9,163 nucleotides of DNA from DAIOHQ01 sp036744635 (GCA_036744635.1 DAIOHQ010000203.1:1-9163), one strand, 5' to 3'. Numbered from the stretch's first letter, positions 1 to 6,807 are shown. Translations and numbers: made by a program. The notes: generated by a model from the letters alone, not told the origin.

Positions 1-2
1 GA

Positions 3-929
3 CACAGGTCTGCGAGTACGCCGACCTGTGGCACCCAAACTGACCCACTACCCGGCATCGGCATGGTGCGAGCACCGCTGGAGCGGCTCGTGCTGCTGGG
101 GATTCCCTTGGGCCTGATCCTCTTCGTGCTCAAATCCCCGCACGCCGAGGTGCGCTACATGTTTCCCCTGTTCCTCCTGCTCCTTGCCGCCGCCGCCATT
201 GCGATCCGAAGCTGGCTTTCCGCCGAGCTGCCGCGAAACATTGCGGCGGCGGCGCTGCTGGCCCTTTCCGTCTCCACCACCTTCCAGGCGGACAATATCG
301 AGTTCGCCATCTGGTTCGCCGTAACCGGCGTGTTGATTGCCGCCGCCGCGCTCGGCCTGCACTTCCTGCTCTCCCGCGCCCGCCATCCGCGCCACATCAT
401 CGGCGCCGGCGCCGGCCTGGCGGCGCTGGTATTCGTGGGCGTGGTCTATGTTCACTGGACCGCCTATATCGAAGGCTATCAGGGAGATTTCGAGCTGGCC
501 TGGACGCGCCTTTTCCCCGATTCCGCTCCGGCCTGGATGTTCGTTCGCAGCGAAATCCCCAAGGGCGCGGTGATCGCCCAGGCCAATACCCAGACCGTGT
601 ATCCTCTCTACGCATTCAATTTCGAGAATCGCGTTGTCTACGCCCCGGTGCGCCCGGGCGTGCATCACCTCCACGATCTCCCCCATCTGCCGCCGCACGT
701 GCCGGCCGACGATGTGCTCCACGTGATTTCCCGCATCGCCAACAGCGATGCCGACCGCAAGGTCTGGCTGGCCAATCTCCGCGCTGCCGGCGCCCGCTAT
801 CTCTATGTCTCCAAAATCGAGGCCTCGCAAAATCCCCCGGAGCTGGCCTTCGCCGACGCCGATCCGGCAACCTTCCAGCGCATCTTCGACAACGCCGCCA
901 TCCGCATCTACCGCATTGCGCCGCCGTAG
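3..929 (+). CDS. C-terminal part of a PMT/ArnT-like membrane glycosyltransferase (5' partial, possibly frameshifted)
   Basis: The open frame runs in from the left edge; the first in-frame ATG is at 63 and the stop is TAG at 927-929. Counting from that ATG, hydrophobic segments lie near residues 8-23, 34-50, 58-72, 83-107 and 115-131. A soluble C-terminal domain of about 150 residues follows, probably on the outer face of the cytoplasmic membrane. The motif SPHAEVRYMFP between the first two segments resembles the conserved loop in the last third of dolichyl-phosphate-mannose/ArnT-type glycosyltransferases, which move a sugar from a polyprenyl-phosphate carrier. The catalytic N-terminal DxD/DE region lies outside the window, so the substrate is unknown. 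ATG 63 has no ribosome binding site and would start in mid-protein, so it is unlikely to be the true start. Family assignment is moderate; membrane location is strong. The first 40 bases read more naturally in another frame, so the gene may be broken. Confidence 0.6.
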   Translation, partial: HRSASTPTCGTQTDPLPGIGMVRAPLERLVLLGIPLGLILFVLKSPHAEVRYMFPLFLLLLAAAAIAIRSWLSAELPRNIAAAALLALSVSTTFQADNIEFAIWFAVTGVLIAAAALGLHFLLSRARHPRHIIGAGAGLAALVFVGVVYVHWTAYIEGYQGDFELAWTRLFPDSAPAWMFVRSEIPKGAVIAQANTQTVYPLYAFNFENRVVYAPVRPGVHHLHDLPHLPPHVPADDVLHVISRIANSDADRKVWLANLRAAGARYLYVSKIEASQNPPELAFADADPATFQRIFDNAAIRIYRIAPP

Positions 930-1020
930 CACGGGTTTCCAACCCGTGTCCAGGAACGCACGTTCCCGACGCCATCAACAATCACCGGCCGCTTGGCACG
1001 GGTTGAAAACCCGTGCTACG
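930..1020. repeat. Cluster of short GC-rich palindromes (STGFQPV-type dispersed element)
   Basis: Three hairpins stand in the gap after the membrane protein. CACGGGTT pairs with AACCCGTG around TCC (930-948). GGAACG pairs with CGTTCC around CA (953-966). GCACGGGTT pairs perfectly with AACCCGTGC around GAA (996-1016). The first and third share the same stem and are near copies. Translated, they give STGFQPV and LKTRAT strings, which I recall as frequent spurious peptides in planctomycete annotations. No T-run follows the stems, so a simple intrinsic terminator is not shown, although transcript-end protection or termination is possible. Confidence 0.7.
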
Positions 1021-1065
1021 TAGATTTGCCCGAACAGCGTTTAAGACACATACGCTGGTCTTGGT

Positions 1066-1959
1066 ATGATGGGAATGGAAATGAAGAAAGATCAGCCCAT
1101 CCCCGTGCAGCTTACCGAGGCGACCGCGCAGGATATTCCCGCCCTGGGCCGGATTCTCTACCAGGCCTTTCGCGATTTTCAGATGCGCCACGGCTTCCCG
1201 CCCGATTTTGCCAACGAGCAGGCCGCGGTTCACGTGATGGGCCTGCTCGTGCAGACCGGGCATTTTCAAACCGTGGTGGCGCGGGCCGGCGGCCGCGCCA
1301 TCGGCTCGAATTTCCTCTCCCTCTTCGGCGATGTCGGCGGGGTCGGCCCGATCACGGTTGACAGCGCCCGCCAGGGCGCCGGCGTCGGCCGCGCGCTGAT
1401 GCAGGCCATCCTCGACCATGCCCACCGGCGCGGGCTGACCAGGATCCGCCTGATGCAGGATGCCCACAATCTCGCCTCTTTCTCGCTCTACTGCTCCCTC
1501 GGCTTCGACTGGAAGGAGACCTGCGCCTTCATGCAGATAAACTCCTTCGGCGGCGGCGATCAAACCGTCGGCGAAAGCACGCCCTCGGACCTGCCGGAGA
1601 TCGCCGACCTTTCGCTTCGGCTCAACAAGGTCGATCGATCCCGCGAAATCGCCTTTGCCCTGGAGAACGGCGCCCCGCCGCTGCTGCGCCGCCGCGACAG
1701 AAGGCTGGTTGGATATCTTTCCCCCGGCATGCTCGGCCATGCCGCTGCCGAGAGCGCCGACGACCTGCTCGCCCTGATCGCCGAAATGTCCTGGCGTCAG
1801 CCCCAGGAATTCTCCCGCATCTTCTGCCCCCTCAACCACGCCGAGCTCTATCGCACGCTTTTGAAAAATGGCTGCCGCGCCATCCGCATGATGAACCTGA
1901 TGGCCATCGGACCCTATGAGCCGCCGCATGGCGTGTGCCTTCCGTCGATCTACTTTTGA
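1066..1959 (+). CDS. GNAT-family N-acetyltransferase with a second degenerate GNAT-like half
   Basis: The 297-residue cytosolic protein probably transfers an acetyl group from acetyl-CoA to an amine; the substrate cannot be read from the sequence. Residues about 12-160 form a typical GNAT fold. An N-terminal TEATAQDIPALGRILYQAF segment is followed by the acetyl-CoA pyrophosphate-binding motif A (PITVDSARQGAGVGRALM, matching RxxGxG/A), then a helix and an LYCSLGF motif B-like end. Residues about 170-290 begin again like a GNAT (STPSDLPEIADLSLRLNKVDR) but lack a clear RxxGxG loop, so this half is probably structural or substrate-binding. Four ATGs compete at the start (1066, 1069, 1075, 1081) and none has a strong Shine-Dalgarno; 1081 is preceded by GGGAATGGAA. 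The hydrolase gene starts 23 bp after the stop, so cotranscription is likely. Confidence 0.85.
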   Translation: MMGMEMKKDQPIPVQLTEATAQDIPALGRILYQAFRDFQMRHGFPPDFANEQAAVHVMGLLVQTGHFQTVVARAGGRAIGSNFLSLFGDVGGVGPITVDSARQGAGVGRALMQAILDHAHRRGLTRIRLMQDAHNLASFSLYCSLGFDWKETCAFMQINSFGGGDQTVGESTPSDLPEIADLSLRLNKVDRSREIAFALENGAPPLLRRRDRRLVGYLSPGMLGHAAAESADDLLALIAEMSWRQPQEFSRIFCPLNHAELYRTLLKNGCRAIRMMNLMAIGPYEPPHGVCLPSIYF

Positions 1960-1982
1960 AGCAACCGCTGAACTGAGAAGCC

Positions 1983-2969
1983 ATGAAACTGCACCCCTGG
2001 CGCTGGATCAAGATGCACCGCAAGCGGGTCTCGCTGACGACGCTGCTGGCACTGGCGATCGCGCTCAACGCGGTGGCCTACATGCACGCCTACGCGATGA
2101 CCCACTTCGTTCCCAGGGGAGAGCGCACCGAGAATCCGCTGCACCTGTCCTCCTGGCAGAAGGTGAAGATCGTCTTGACCGGCGTAACCCTGCCCCGGCC
2201 CTACAATCCCGTCGGCCCCGAGGCCTTTGGGCTTTCCTACAAGACCGTCAACTTCGCCGTCGCTGATGGCACGACCCTTGAAGGCTGGGTCATTCCGGCC
2301 GACAAACCCAAGGGGACCTTCATCGGCTTCCACGGCTATGCCACCGCCAAATGCTCGCTGCTCGGCGAGGCTAAGGTATTTCACGAGCTCGGCTACAGCG
2401 TGCTGCTGGTCGACTTTCGCGGCAGCGGCGGATCGGGTGGGAACGTCACCACCATCGGCTATCGCGAAGCCGATGACGTGGCTGCCACCGTCGCCTATGC
2501 CCAAGCCAATCTCCCCGCCCGGCCGCTCATCGTCTTCGGCCAGTCGATGGGCAGCGCCGCCATCTTGCGCGCGGTGGCGCACAACAATGTTCATCCCGAC
2601 CTGCTGTTGCTCGAATCCCCCTTCGATCGCCTCTTCACCACCGTGCAGAACCGCTTTCACACCATGGGCCTCCCCGCCTTTCCGCTGGCCAACCTGCTCA
2701 CCTTCTGGGGCGGCGTGCAGCAGGGCTATTCCGGCTTCAAACACAACCCCGCCGAATATGCCGCCTCCGTCCACTGCCCGGTATTGCTCATGCACGGCCG
2801 GCACGATCCCTGGGTGACTGACTCGGAAACCGCCTCCATCTTCCAAGGCTTCGCCGGCGAAAAGCAGCTCGATATCTTCGAACAAGTCGGCCACGAGCCC
2901 TATCTCGATCACGAGCCTGAGCATTGGAACAACGTCGTTCGCGACTTTGTTGCCAGGCACGCGAGATGA
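1983..2969 (+). CDS. Membrane-anchored alpha/beta-fold serine hydrolase
   Basis: A 328-residue alpha/beta hydrolase of the BAAT/dipeptidyl-peptidase-like 'YqkD/FrsA' general type. A basic N-terminus (residues 1-15) is followed by one hydrophobic segment (about 18-40), so the catalytic domain is probably anchored on the outer side of the inner membrane. The catalytic elements are all visible: FHGYA oxyanion-hole strand (116-120), VDFRGSGGSGG loop (143-153), nucleophile elbow GQSMG with Ser188, acid Asp275 in HGRHDPW, and His304 in GHEPY. The substrate (ester, thioester or peptide) is not evident. The ATG at 1983 follows GAGAAG, a modest ribosome binding site, 23 bp after the acetyltransferase stop. 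The two genes probably form one transcript, but no joint pathway is evident. Confidence 0.85.
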   Translation: MKLHPWRWIKMHRKRVSLTTLLALAIALNAVAYMHAYAMTHFVPRGERTENPLHLSSWQKVKIVLTGVTLPRPYNPVGPEAFGLSYKTVNFAVADGTTLEGWVIPADKPKGTFIGFHGYATAKCSLLGEAKVFHELGYSVLLVDFRGSGGSGGNVTTIGYREADDVAATVAYAQANLPARPLIVFGQSMGSAAILRAVAHNNVHPDLLLLESPFDRLFTTVQNRFHTMGLPAFPLANLLTFWGGVQQGYSGFKHNPAEYAASVHCPVLLMHGRHDPWVTDSETASIFQGFAGEKQLDIFEQVGHEPYLDHEPEHWNNVVRDFVARHAR

Positions 2970-2973
2970 TTGT

Positions 2974-3112
2974 GCTCCACCGTGCCGTTCCGGGGTGTAA
3001 CTCTTGTTTGTAGCGGCCGCACCTTTTACTCCCTCTCCCGGTACTCCGGGGGAGGGTTGGGGTGGGGGCCTTTCCACAATCTCCACAGTTGAGCGCTGCA
3101 CCGTGCCGTTCC
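2974..3112. repeat. Hairpin element flanked by 18-bp direct repeats (PSPGVPGEG-type)
   Basis: The gap between the hydrolase and ubiX holds an 11-bp stem (CCCTCTCCCGG 3031-3041 with 3046-3056, one G-T pair, loop TACT), followed by a G-rich tail. Direct repeats sit on either side: GCTCCACCGTGCCGTTCC (2974-2991) and GCTGCACCGTGCCGTTCC (3095-3112), 17 of 18 identical. On the minus strand the hairpin translates to PSPGVPGEG, a string I recall from dispersed GC-rich repeats in planctomycetes and other bacteria. There is no T-run on either side, so it is not a standard terminator. No gene is seen in 2970-3165. Confidence 0.65.
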
Positions 3113-3153
3113 AATGTTCCTGAAACCGCTGGCGATGGCCGTTGTCGCCAACG

Positions 3154-3159
3154 TACAAT
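3154..3159 (+). promoter_or_regulatory. Possible -10 box (TACAAT) for a leaderless ubiX transcript
   Basis: TACAAT lies exactly six bases before the ATG at 3166, the spacing expected when transcription starts at or next to the start codon. No Shine-Dalgarno precedes that ATG, which fits leaderless translation. No good -35 box is found 17 bases upstream, so this rests on the -10 and spacing alone. Confidence 0.35.
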
Positions 3160-3165
3160 ATCTGC

Positions 3166-3780
3166 ATGAACCTCATCACCGCCATCACCGGCGCCTCCGG
3201 CGCGCTGTACGCCCAGCGATTCATCCAGGGCCTCGTGGCGGCCGGGGTGAACGTGCATCTGGTCGTCTCCCCTCTCGGCCGGCGGCTGCTGCACGATGAG
3301 CTGGGAATGGAATCGGTCGATCTCACCGTCCTCGCCGGCGCCCCCGCCCGCGCCCACACCATCACCCTCTACAACTACAACGACGTCGGCTCCAAGCTGG
3401 CCAGCGGCTCGTTTCTGCACGATGGCATGGTGATCGTCCCCTGTTCGAGCAACACCCTCGCCGAGGTCGCGCACGGCCTGGGCGACAACCTCATCTCCCG
3501 CGCCGCCGCCGTGACGCTCAAGGAGCGCCGCAAGCTGATCCTCGTCCACCGCGAGATGCCCCTGTCGCCCATCGACGTGAACAATTACAAGATCCTCACC
3601 GACGCCGGCGCCATCATCTCCCCGGCCAACCCTGGCTTTTATCTCAACCCCTCCACGGTGGGGGATGTGGTGGATTTCGTCGCGGGAAAGCTGCTCGACC
3701 TGGTCGGCGTCGCCCACACGCTCGACACCCGTTGGGACCCCAACCATCCCCGCCCCCCAATCAATCCGCAGACGGCGTAA
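3166..3780 (+). CDS. ubiX: UbiX-type flavin prenyltransferase
   Basis: The 204-residue protein matches UbiX/Pad1, which joins the dimethylallyl group of DMAP to reduced FMN to make the prenylated flavin that UbiD-type decarboxylases need. Family motifs are in order: N-terminal LITAITGASGALYAQ (FMN binding), VSPLGRRLL, a PCSSNTLAEVAHGLGDNLISRAA segment, and the LKERRKLILVHREMPLSPI block, ending with PGFYLNPSTVGDVVDFVAGKLLDLV. I chose ATG 3166 because the Rossmann-like strand starts there. The open frame extends to a TTG at 3142, which would add eight unlikely residues. Length is normal for the family. No ubiD is seen in the window; in bacteria with the futalosine route UbiX can serve menaquinone synthesis, but that is inference here. 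The stop lies three bases from the end of the convergent dapB remnant. Confidence 0.93.
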   Translation: MNLITAITGASGALYAQRFIQGLVAAGVNVHLVVSPLGRRLLHDELGMESVDLTVLAGAPARAHTITLYNYNDVGSKLASGSFLHDGMVIVPCSSNTLAEVAHGLGDNLISRAAAVTLKERRKLILVHREMPLSPIDVNNYKILTDAGAIISPANPGFYLNPSTVGDVVDFVAGKLLDLVGVAHTLDTRWDPNHPRPPINPQTA

Positions 3781-3783
3781 TCA

Positions 3784-3909
3784 TCACAATCCCAACACAT
3801 CCGCGATCGTATAACGCCCCGGCTTCTGCCCGGCCAGCCATTTGGCGGCCCGCAGGGCGCCATGTACGAACGTGTCGCGGTCAGCGCCAGACGTTGCCTT
3901 GACAATTAG
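3784..3909 (-). pseudogene. dapB: C-terminal remnant of the original dapB
   Basis: Read leftward from 3900, codons give KATSGADRDTFVHGALRAAK, then W-L-A and a tail ending R-Y-T-I-A-D-V-L-G-L and TGA at 3784-3786. This is the conserved end of 4-hydroxy-tetrahydrodipicolinate reductase (pattern A-[ST]-x-R-x-x-F-x-x-G-A-L-x-A-A-x-W-L ... G-x-Y-x-x-x-D-V-L). Only 38 codons of an expected 250 or so remain. The segment is GC-rich like the native genes. It is in frame with the complete but different dapB upstream, separated by that gene's TAA (3910-3912) and three codons. No start codon or ribosome binding site serves it, so it is probably not made. It shows that a native dapB once ended here, convergent with ubiX. 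Confidence 0.82.
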
Positions 3910-4863
3910 TTAAATGTGTGAGTTAGCATGGACGCCCGACCTTAGGCCGCCGGTCCGTCTAGGGCGACCCTTGTTAATCGAAGGGGGAGCAGTTAATTCG
4001 GATTCCTGAAGGTGATGGAAGGACAACTCGGTTAATGGCAGTAGATCATCCATTGAGTACTGCCCGGGTGGCTGATGGACGAGCCAACTCGCCGCTCTTA
4101 GGGCACCACGAGCAAACGTATCCCGCGTCGTTGCGCCATGCATGAACTGAAAATGCTCGCCAATTGCAGCGAAATGAACCGTGTGGTCGCAGATCTTGTC
4201 GCCACCTCGCATTGAGTGAATTCCAATCTCACCCGCGCGACGAACGGTATCCTCTCCATGACGGCCAAAGACTAAGTATGAGGCATCCCTCCCCGTACTC
4301 TGCAAAATCGCATTAGCGAGGCTAAGAGCGGTTCCCGAGGGTGCGTCCTTCTTAAAGCGGTGATGATCCTCAACGATCTCAATGTCGTACTCCTCCCCCA
4401 GTAGTCTCGCCATCGCTGCGACCAATCTCTTAAGGATCGCTACACCAAAGCTTGTATTACTCGCCTGAATAATGGGGATCAGCTTTGCCGCGCGGGCTAT
4501 AGCAAGGTGGTCCTGCTCGGTCAGCCCGGTCGTTCCAATAACCATCGCTACCCTACGCTCAGTACAAACATCAAGCCAATGTCTAGTCGCAGCGCGGGTA
4601 CTGAAGTCGATAAGTACGTCTGGGGTATCGTTCAACTCCTGAGTCACCGCTAGGCCCAGCGGACCACATCCGGCGACCTCCCCAGCATCGCGACCGAGTA
4701 TCGGACTGTCGGACCTACTCAATGCAGAAGTTAGTCGAAACTGCGCATATTGTGACACTGATGCTACTACACGGCTACCCATACGGCCGGCAGGGCCTGT
4801 AATGGCAAGAGAGATCATTTCTCGACCACCTTTAAAGTTCTTCATTGGAATCGGAAATTCCAT
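3910..4863 (-). CDS. dapB: 4-hydroxy-tetrahydrodipicolinate reductase (DapB), lower-GC divergent copy
   Basis: DapB reduces 4-hydroxy-tetrahydrodipicolinate with NAD(P)H in lysine and diaminopimelate synthesis. Numbered from 4863: Rossmann motif GPAGRMG (23-29), VIGTTG (108-113), ASNTSFGV (134-141), catalytic HHRFKKDAPSGTA (167-179, matching the family's HHxxKxDAPSGTA), IGIHSMRGG (213-221) and the C-terminal TTRDTFARGALRAASWL. All key residues are present, so it should be active. The domain ends near residue 277; about 40 more residues are unlike DapB. Two starts compete. ATG 4863 has GGAGG five bases upstream and adds 15 residues; ATG 4818 has AGGTGG seven bases upstream and begins at the usual family start (302 residues). 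G+C is about 50%, with many codons ending in A or T, unlike the flanking genes. This indicates transfer or an assembly join. Confidence 0.92.
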   Translation of the reverse strand: MEFPIPMKNFKGGREMISLAITGPAGRMGSRVVASVSQYAQFRLTSALSRSDSPILGRDAGEVAGCGPLGLAVTQELNDTPDVLIDFSTRAATRHWLDVCTERRVAMVIGTTGLTEQDHLAIARAAKLIPIIQASNTSFGVAILKRLVAAMARLLGEEYDIEIVEDHHRFKKDAPSGTALSLANAILQSTGRDASYLVFGRHGEDTVRRAGEIGIHSMRGGDKICDHTVHFAAIGEHFQFMHGATTRDTFARGALRAASWLVHQPPGQYSMDDLLPLTELSFHHLQESELTAPPSINKGRPRRTGGLRSGVHANSHI

Positions 4864-5343
4864 CTGCGCCTCCGTGCGCTATAATGGTTGTCTCGTTATG
4901 TCGCTCACGGCTACACCCAACATTGTCATTCTTACCTCAAGATTTAGCCGAAGACAAGGCGTGTAAAGCGACCATTGTACGCGGTTCGGAGAACCGAAAG
5001 TCACTCCGAATGCGGAAAATCATAGTCGCAACCGCCCGAAAAGAAAACTCTTGATCCTGTTCATGACAACAAGCCTTTCCCTGCCATACAAGTCCTGCGG
5101 TCGGCAGTACCGGCTCATCTTAACCATCTTTCCAAGCATATGTACGCGACGACGGCAGAGGCTGTTGCGCGGTCGTAACACGGGGGTTGACCGGTATTTA
5201 CCGGAGGTGCCCACACTTACTCAACTGCCACGCATTGGCTGACAGACTCTTGCGACAAGCTCCACGAGTGCAATTTGTCTTCATCTGCTTTGCAGCCTCA
5301 GTGACACTTATCTAGCCGCAACGATTCTATAATTCCCGTTCAG
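4864..5343. other. 480-bp AT-richer non-coding stretch upstream of the divergent dapB
   Basis: No open frame here shows a recognisable domain; the longest (about 60-70 codons on either strand) look accidental. Sample lines are 43-47% G+C, against about 66% in thrC. Local structures are a 6-bp hairpin CGGTTC/GAACCG (4982-4996), an inverted repeat CCGGTA-TT-TACCGG (5191-5204), and two TATAAT hexamers on the plus strand (4880-4885, 5328-5333) without matching -35 boxes. The stretch probably holds the dapB promoter, but I cannot fix it. The composition changes at the thrC stop codon. Confidence 0.55.
4869..4873 (-). promoter_or_regulatory. Strong ribosome binding site favouring the long dapB start
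   Basis: On the minus strand GGAGG ends five bases before ATG 4863. A second site, AGGTGG at 4831-4826, is seven bases before ATG 4818. Both are good, so the long form (15 extra residues) and the family-typical short form may both be made. The upstream site is the closer match to consensus. Confidence 0.5.
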
Positions 5344-6759
5344 TCAGTCCAGCGATCTAACGATCGAATCCAGATCATCCGCCACCGCGATCGGCCGGTT
5401 GGCGAGTTTGCCGCGCGGCTCTTCGCGCGGGGCGAGCTCCTGAACGGCTTTCATATCCACGCCGGTGTGGTACTTCACCGTGACATTGGGGTCCTTCAGC
5501 TCATGGCCGGTGAGGATGCAGACCACAGACTCGCTGGGGGAGATCACCTGTTCTTCCAGCAGCTTGCGCAGGCCGGCCACGCTGGCGGCACTGGCCGGCT
5601 CGCAGCCGAAACCGTAGCGCGCCACCAAGGCCCGGTGCTCGAGGATTTCCTCGTCCGTCACCTCGCGCACCACGCCGTTCATCACATCCAGCGCCCGCAG
5701 CGCCTTGGGAAGATTCACCGGCCGGCTGATCTCGATGGCGCTGGCCACCGTGTGCGGATGATAGTCGCTCTCATCCATCGCCGCGTAGAGCAACTGCATC
5801 TTGCTGGCCTCGTACTTGCCGTCCATCCAGCGCATGTTCTGCCGCGTGTACAGCTCGTTGAGCGTGTTGGCCCCGCTGGCGTTGATCACCGCCAGGCGCG
5901 GAATGCGAGTAATAAGCCCAAGCTCTTTCAGCTCGATGAACGCTTTGCCGAAGGCCGAGCAGTTGCCGAGGTTTCCACCCGGCACGATCACCCAATCGGG
6001 CGACTGCCAGTCCAGCGCCTCCAGCACGCGGTACATGATGCTTTTCTGCCCTTCGAGGCGGAAGGGGTTGACGCTGTTCATCAGATAGATGCCCATCTTG
6101 GGGTCGGCCGAGATCTGCCGCAGATGGCGCAGGCAGGAGTCAAAGTCCCCCTGGATCTGCAGCGTCAGCGCCCCGTAATCCAGCGCCTGCGACAGCTTGC
6201 CCAGGGAGATTTTCCCGCTGCCGATGAAGACGATCCCGCGCATCTGCGCCAGCGAGGCGAACATGGCCAATGATGCGCTGGTGTTGCCGGTCGAGGCGCA
6301 GGCCACCTTGTGCGCGCCCACCATCCGCGCGTGGGTGAACGCGGCCGTCATTCCGTTGTCCTTGAAGCTGCCAGATGGGTTCAGCCCCTCGTATTGCAGC
6401 AGCAGATTTCCCTGCTTTACCCCAAGCTGCCTGGCCAGCAGGTCGGCGCGCTGCAGCGCTGTGCGCCCCTCGCCGATGGAGACGATCTCCGCTTCGGTGC
6501 GATAAAACGGCATCAGCTCGCGGAAGCGCCACACGCCGGAGAAGTCGATCTGCCCCTGGATGCCCGTTCCCTTGGTGCTCCAGCGGTGCTCGAAAAAGTT
6601 AAGGCTTTTCGGCAGCGGCAGCCGGTCCCAGTCGTAGCGGATGTCCAGCAAACTCCCGCAAGACTCGCACGCCACCAGCGTCTGGTCGATGGCATACGTC
6701 CGCCCACACCCCGGTGCGATGCACTGCTGAAAAGCCCGCTCGGTCATATCCCCCAACAT
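5344..6759 (-). CDS. thrC: Threonine synthase
   Basis: A PLP enzyme that converts O-phosphohomoserine to threonine. Numbered from ATG 6759 (471 residues): an N-terminal zinc-ribbon-like cysteine set (Cys13, Cys18, Cys31, Cys34 in CIAPGC...CESC), then the PLP lysine in NPSGSFKDNGMT (Lys133). ASTGNTSASLA follows, then the glycine-rich phosphate-binding loop VPGGNLGN near 258-266, and a C-terminal GFGCEPASAASVAGL region. The order matches the compact bacterial/archaeal class of threonine synthase. The frame continues upstream to a TTG at 6783; I prefer ATG 6759 because a G7 tract sits four bases before it, though ATG 6747 is also possible. It follows ilvB by about 48 bp on the same strand, so cotranscription is likely. 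Threonine is also the precursor of isoleucine, which fits the neighbour. Confidence 0.94.
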   Translation of the reverse strand: MLGDMTERAFQQCIAPGCGRTYAIDQTLVACESCGSLLDIRYDWDRLPLPKSLNFFEHRWSTKGTGIQGQIDFSGVWRFRELMPFYRTEAEIVSIGEGRTALQRADLLARQLGVKQGNLLLQYEGLNPSGSFKDNGMTAAFTHARMVGAHKVACASTGNTSASLAMFASLAQMRGIVFIGSGKISLGKLSQALDYGALTLQIQGDFDSCLRHLRQISADPKMGIYLMNSVNPFRLEGQKSIMYRVLEALDWQSPDWVIVPGGNLGNCSAFGKAFIELKELGLITRIPRLAVINASGANTLNELYTRQNMRWMDGKYEASKMQLLYAAMDESDYHPHTVASAIEISRPVNLPKALRALDVMNGVVREVTDEEILEHRALVARYGFGCEPASAASVAGLRKLLEEQVISPSESVVCILTGHELKDPNVTVKYHTGVDMKAVQELAPREEPRGKLANRPIAVADDLDSIVRSLD

Positions 6760-6807
6760 AAAACCCCCCCAGCAAAAGGTCAAAGCGGCATGGCTGCCGC
6801 CGCAGGT

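Noticed and set aside
1950..3365. Long minus-strand open frame opposite the hydrolase and ubiX
   Set aside because: It crosses two well-supported plus-strand genes and the repeat gap, and shows no motif or ribosome binding site. The same applies to 48-932, 982-1929 and 2788-3747 on the minus strand.
3899..3929. TTGACA at 3899-3904 with TAGCAT downstream as a plus-strand promoter
   Set aside because: The spacing (19 bases) and -10 match are poor, it straddles the composition junction, and it would only drive antisense RNA into dapB.
3901..3960. Integron attC site at the left edge of the dapB island
   Set aside because: GTTAAAT and GTTAGC look like core sites, but no matching inverse core or attC arm structure is found, and no integrase is seen.
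5328..5333. TATAAT hexamer near the thrC end as a promoter
   Set aside because: It faces into the thrC antisense strand and has no -35 at suitable distance; it is probably chance in AT-richer DNA.
4864..5343. Lysine riboswitch ahead of dapB
   Set aside because: I could not find the L-box conserved segments in the minus-strand leader; the AGGTGC-like string is on the other strand.
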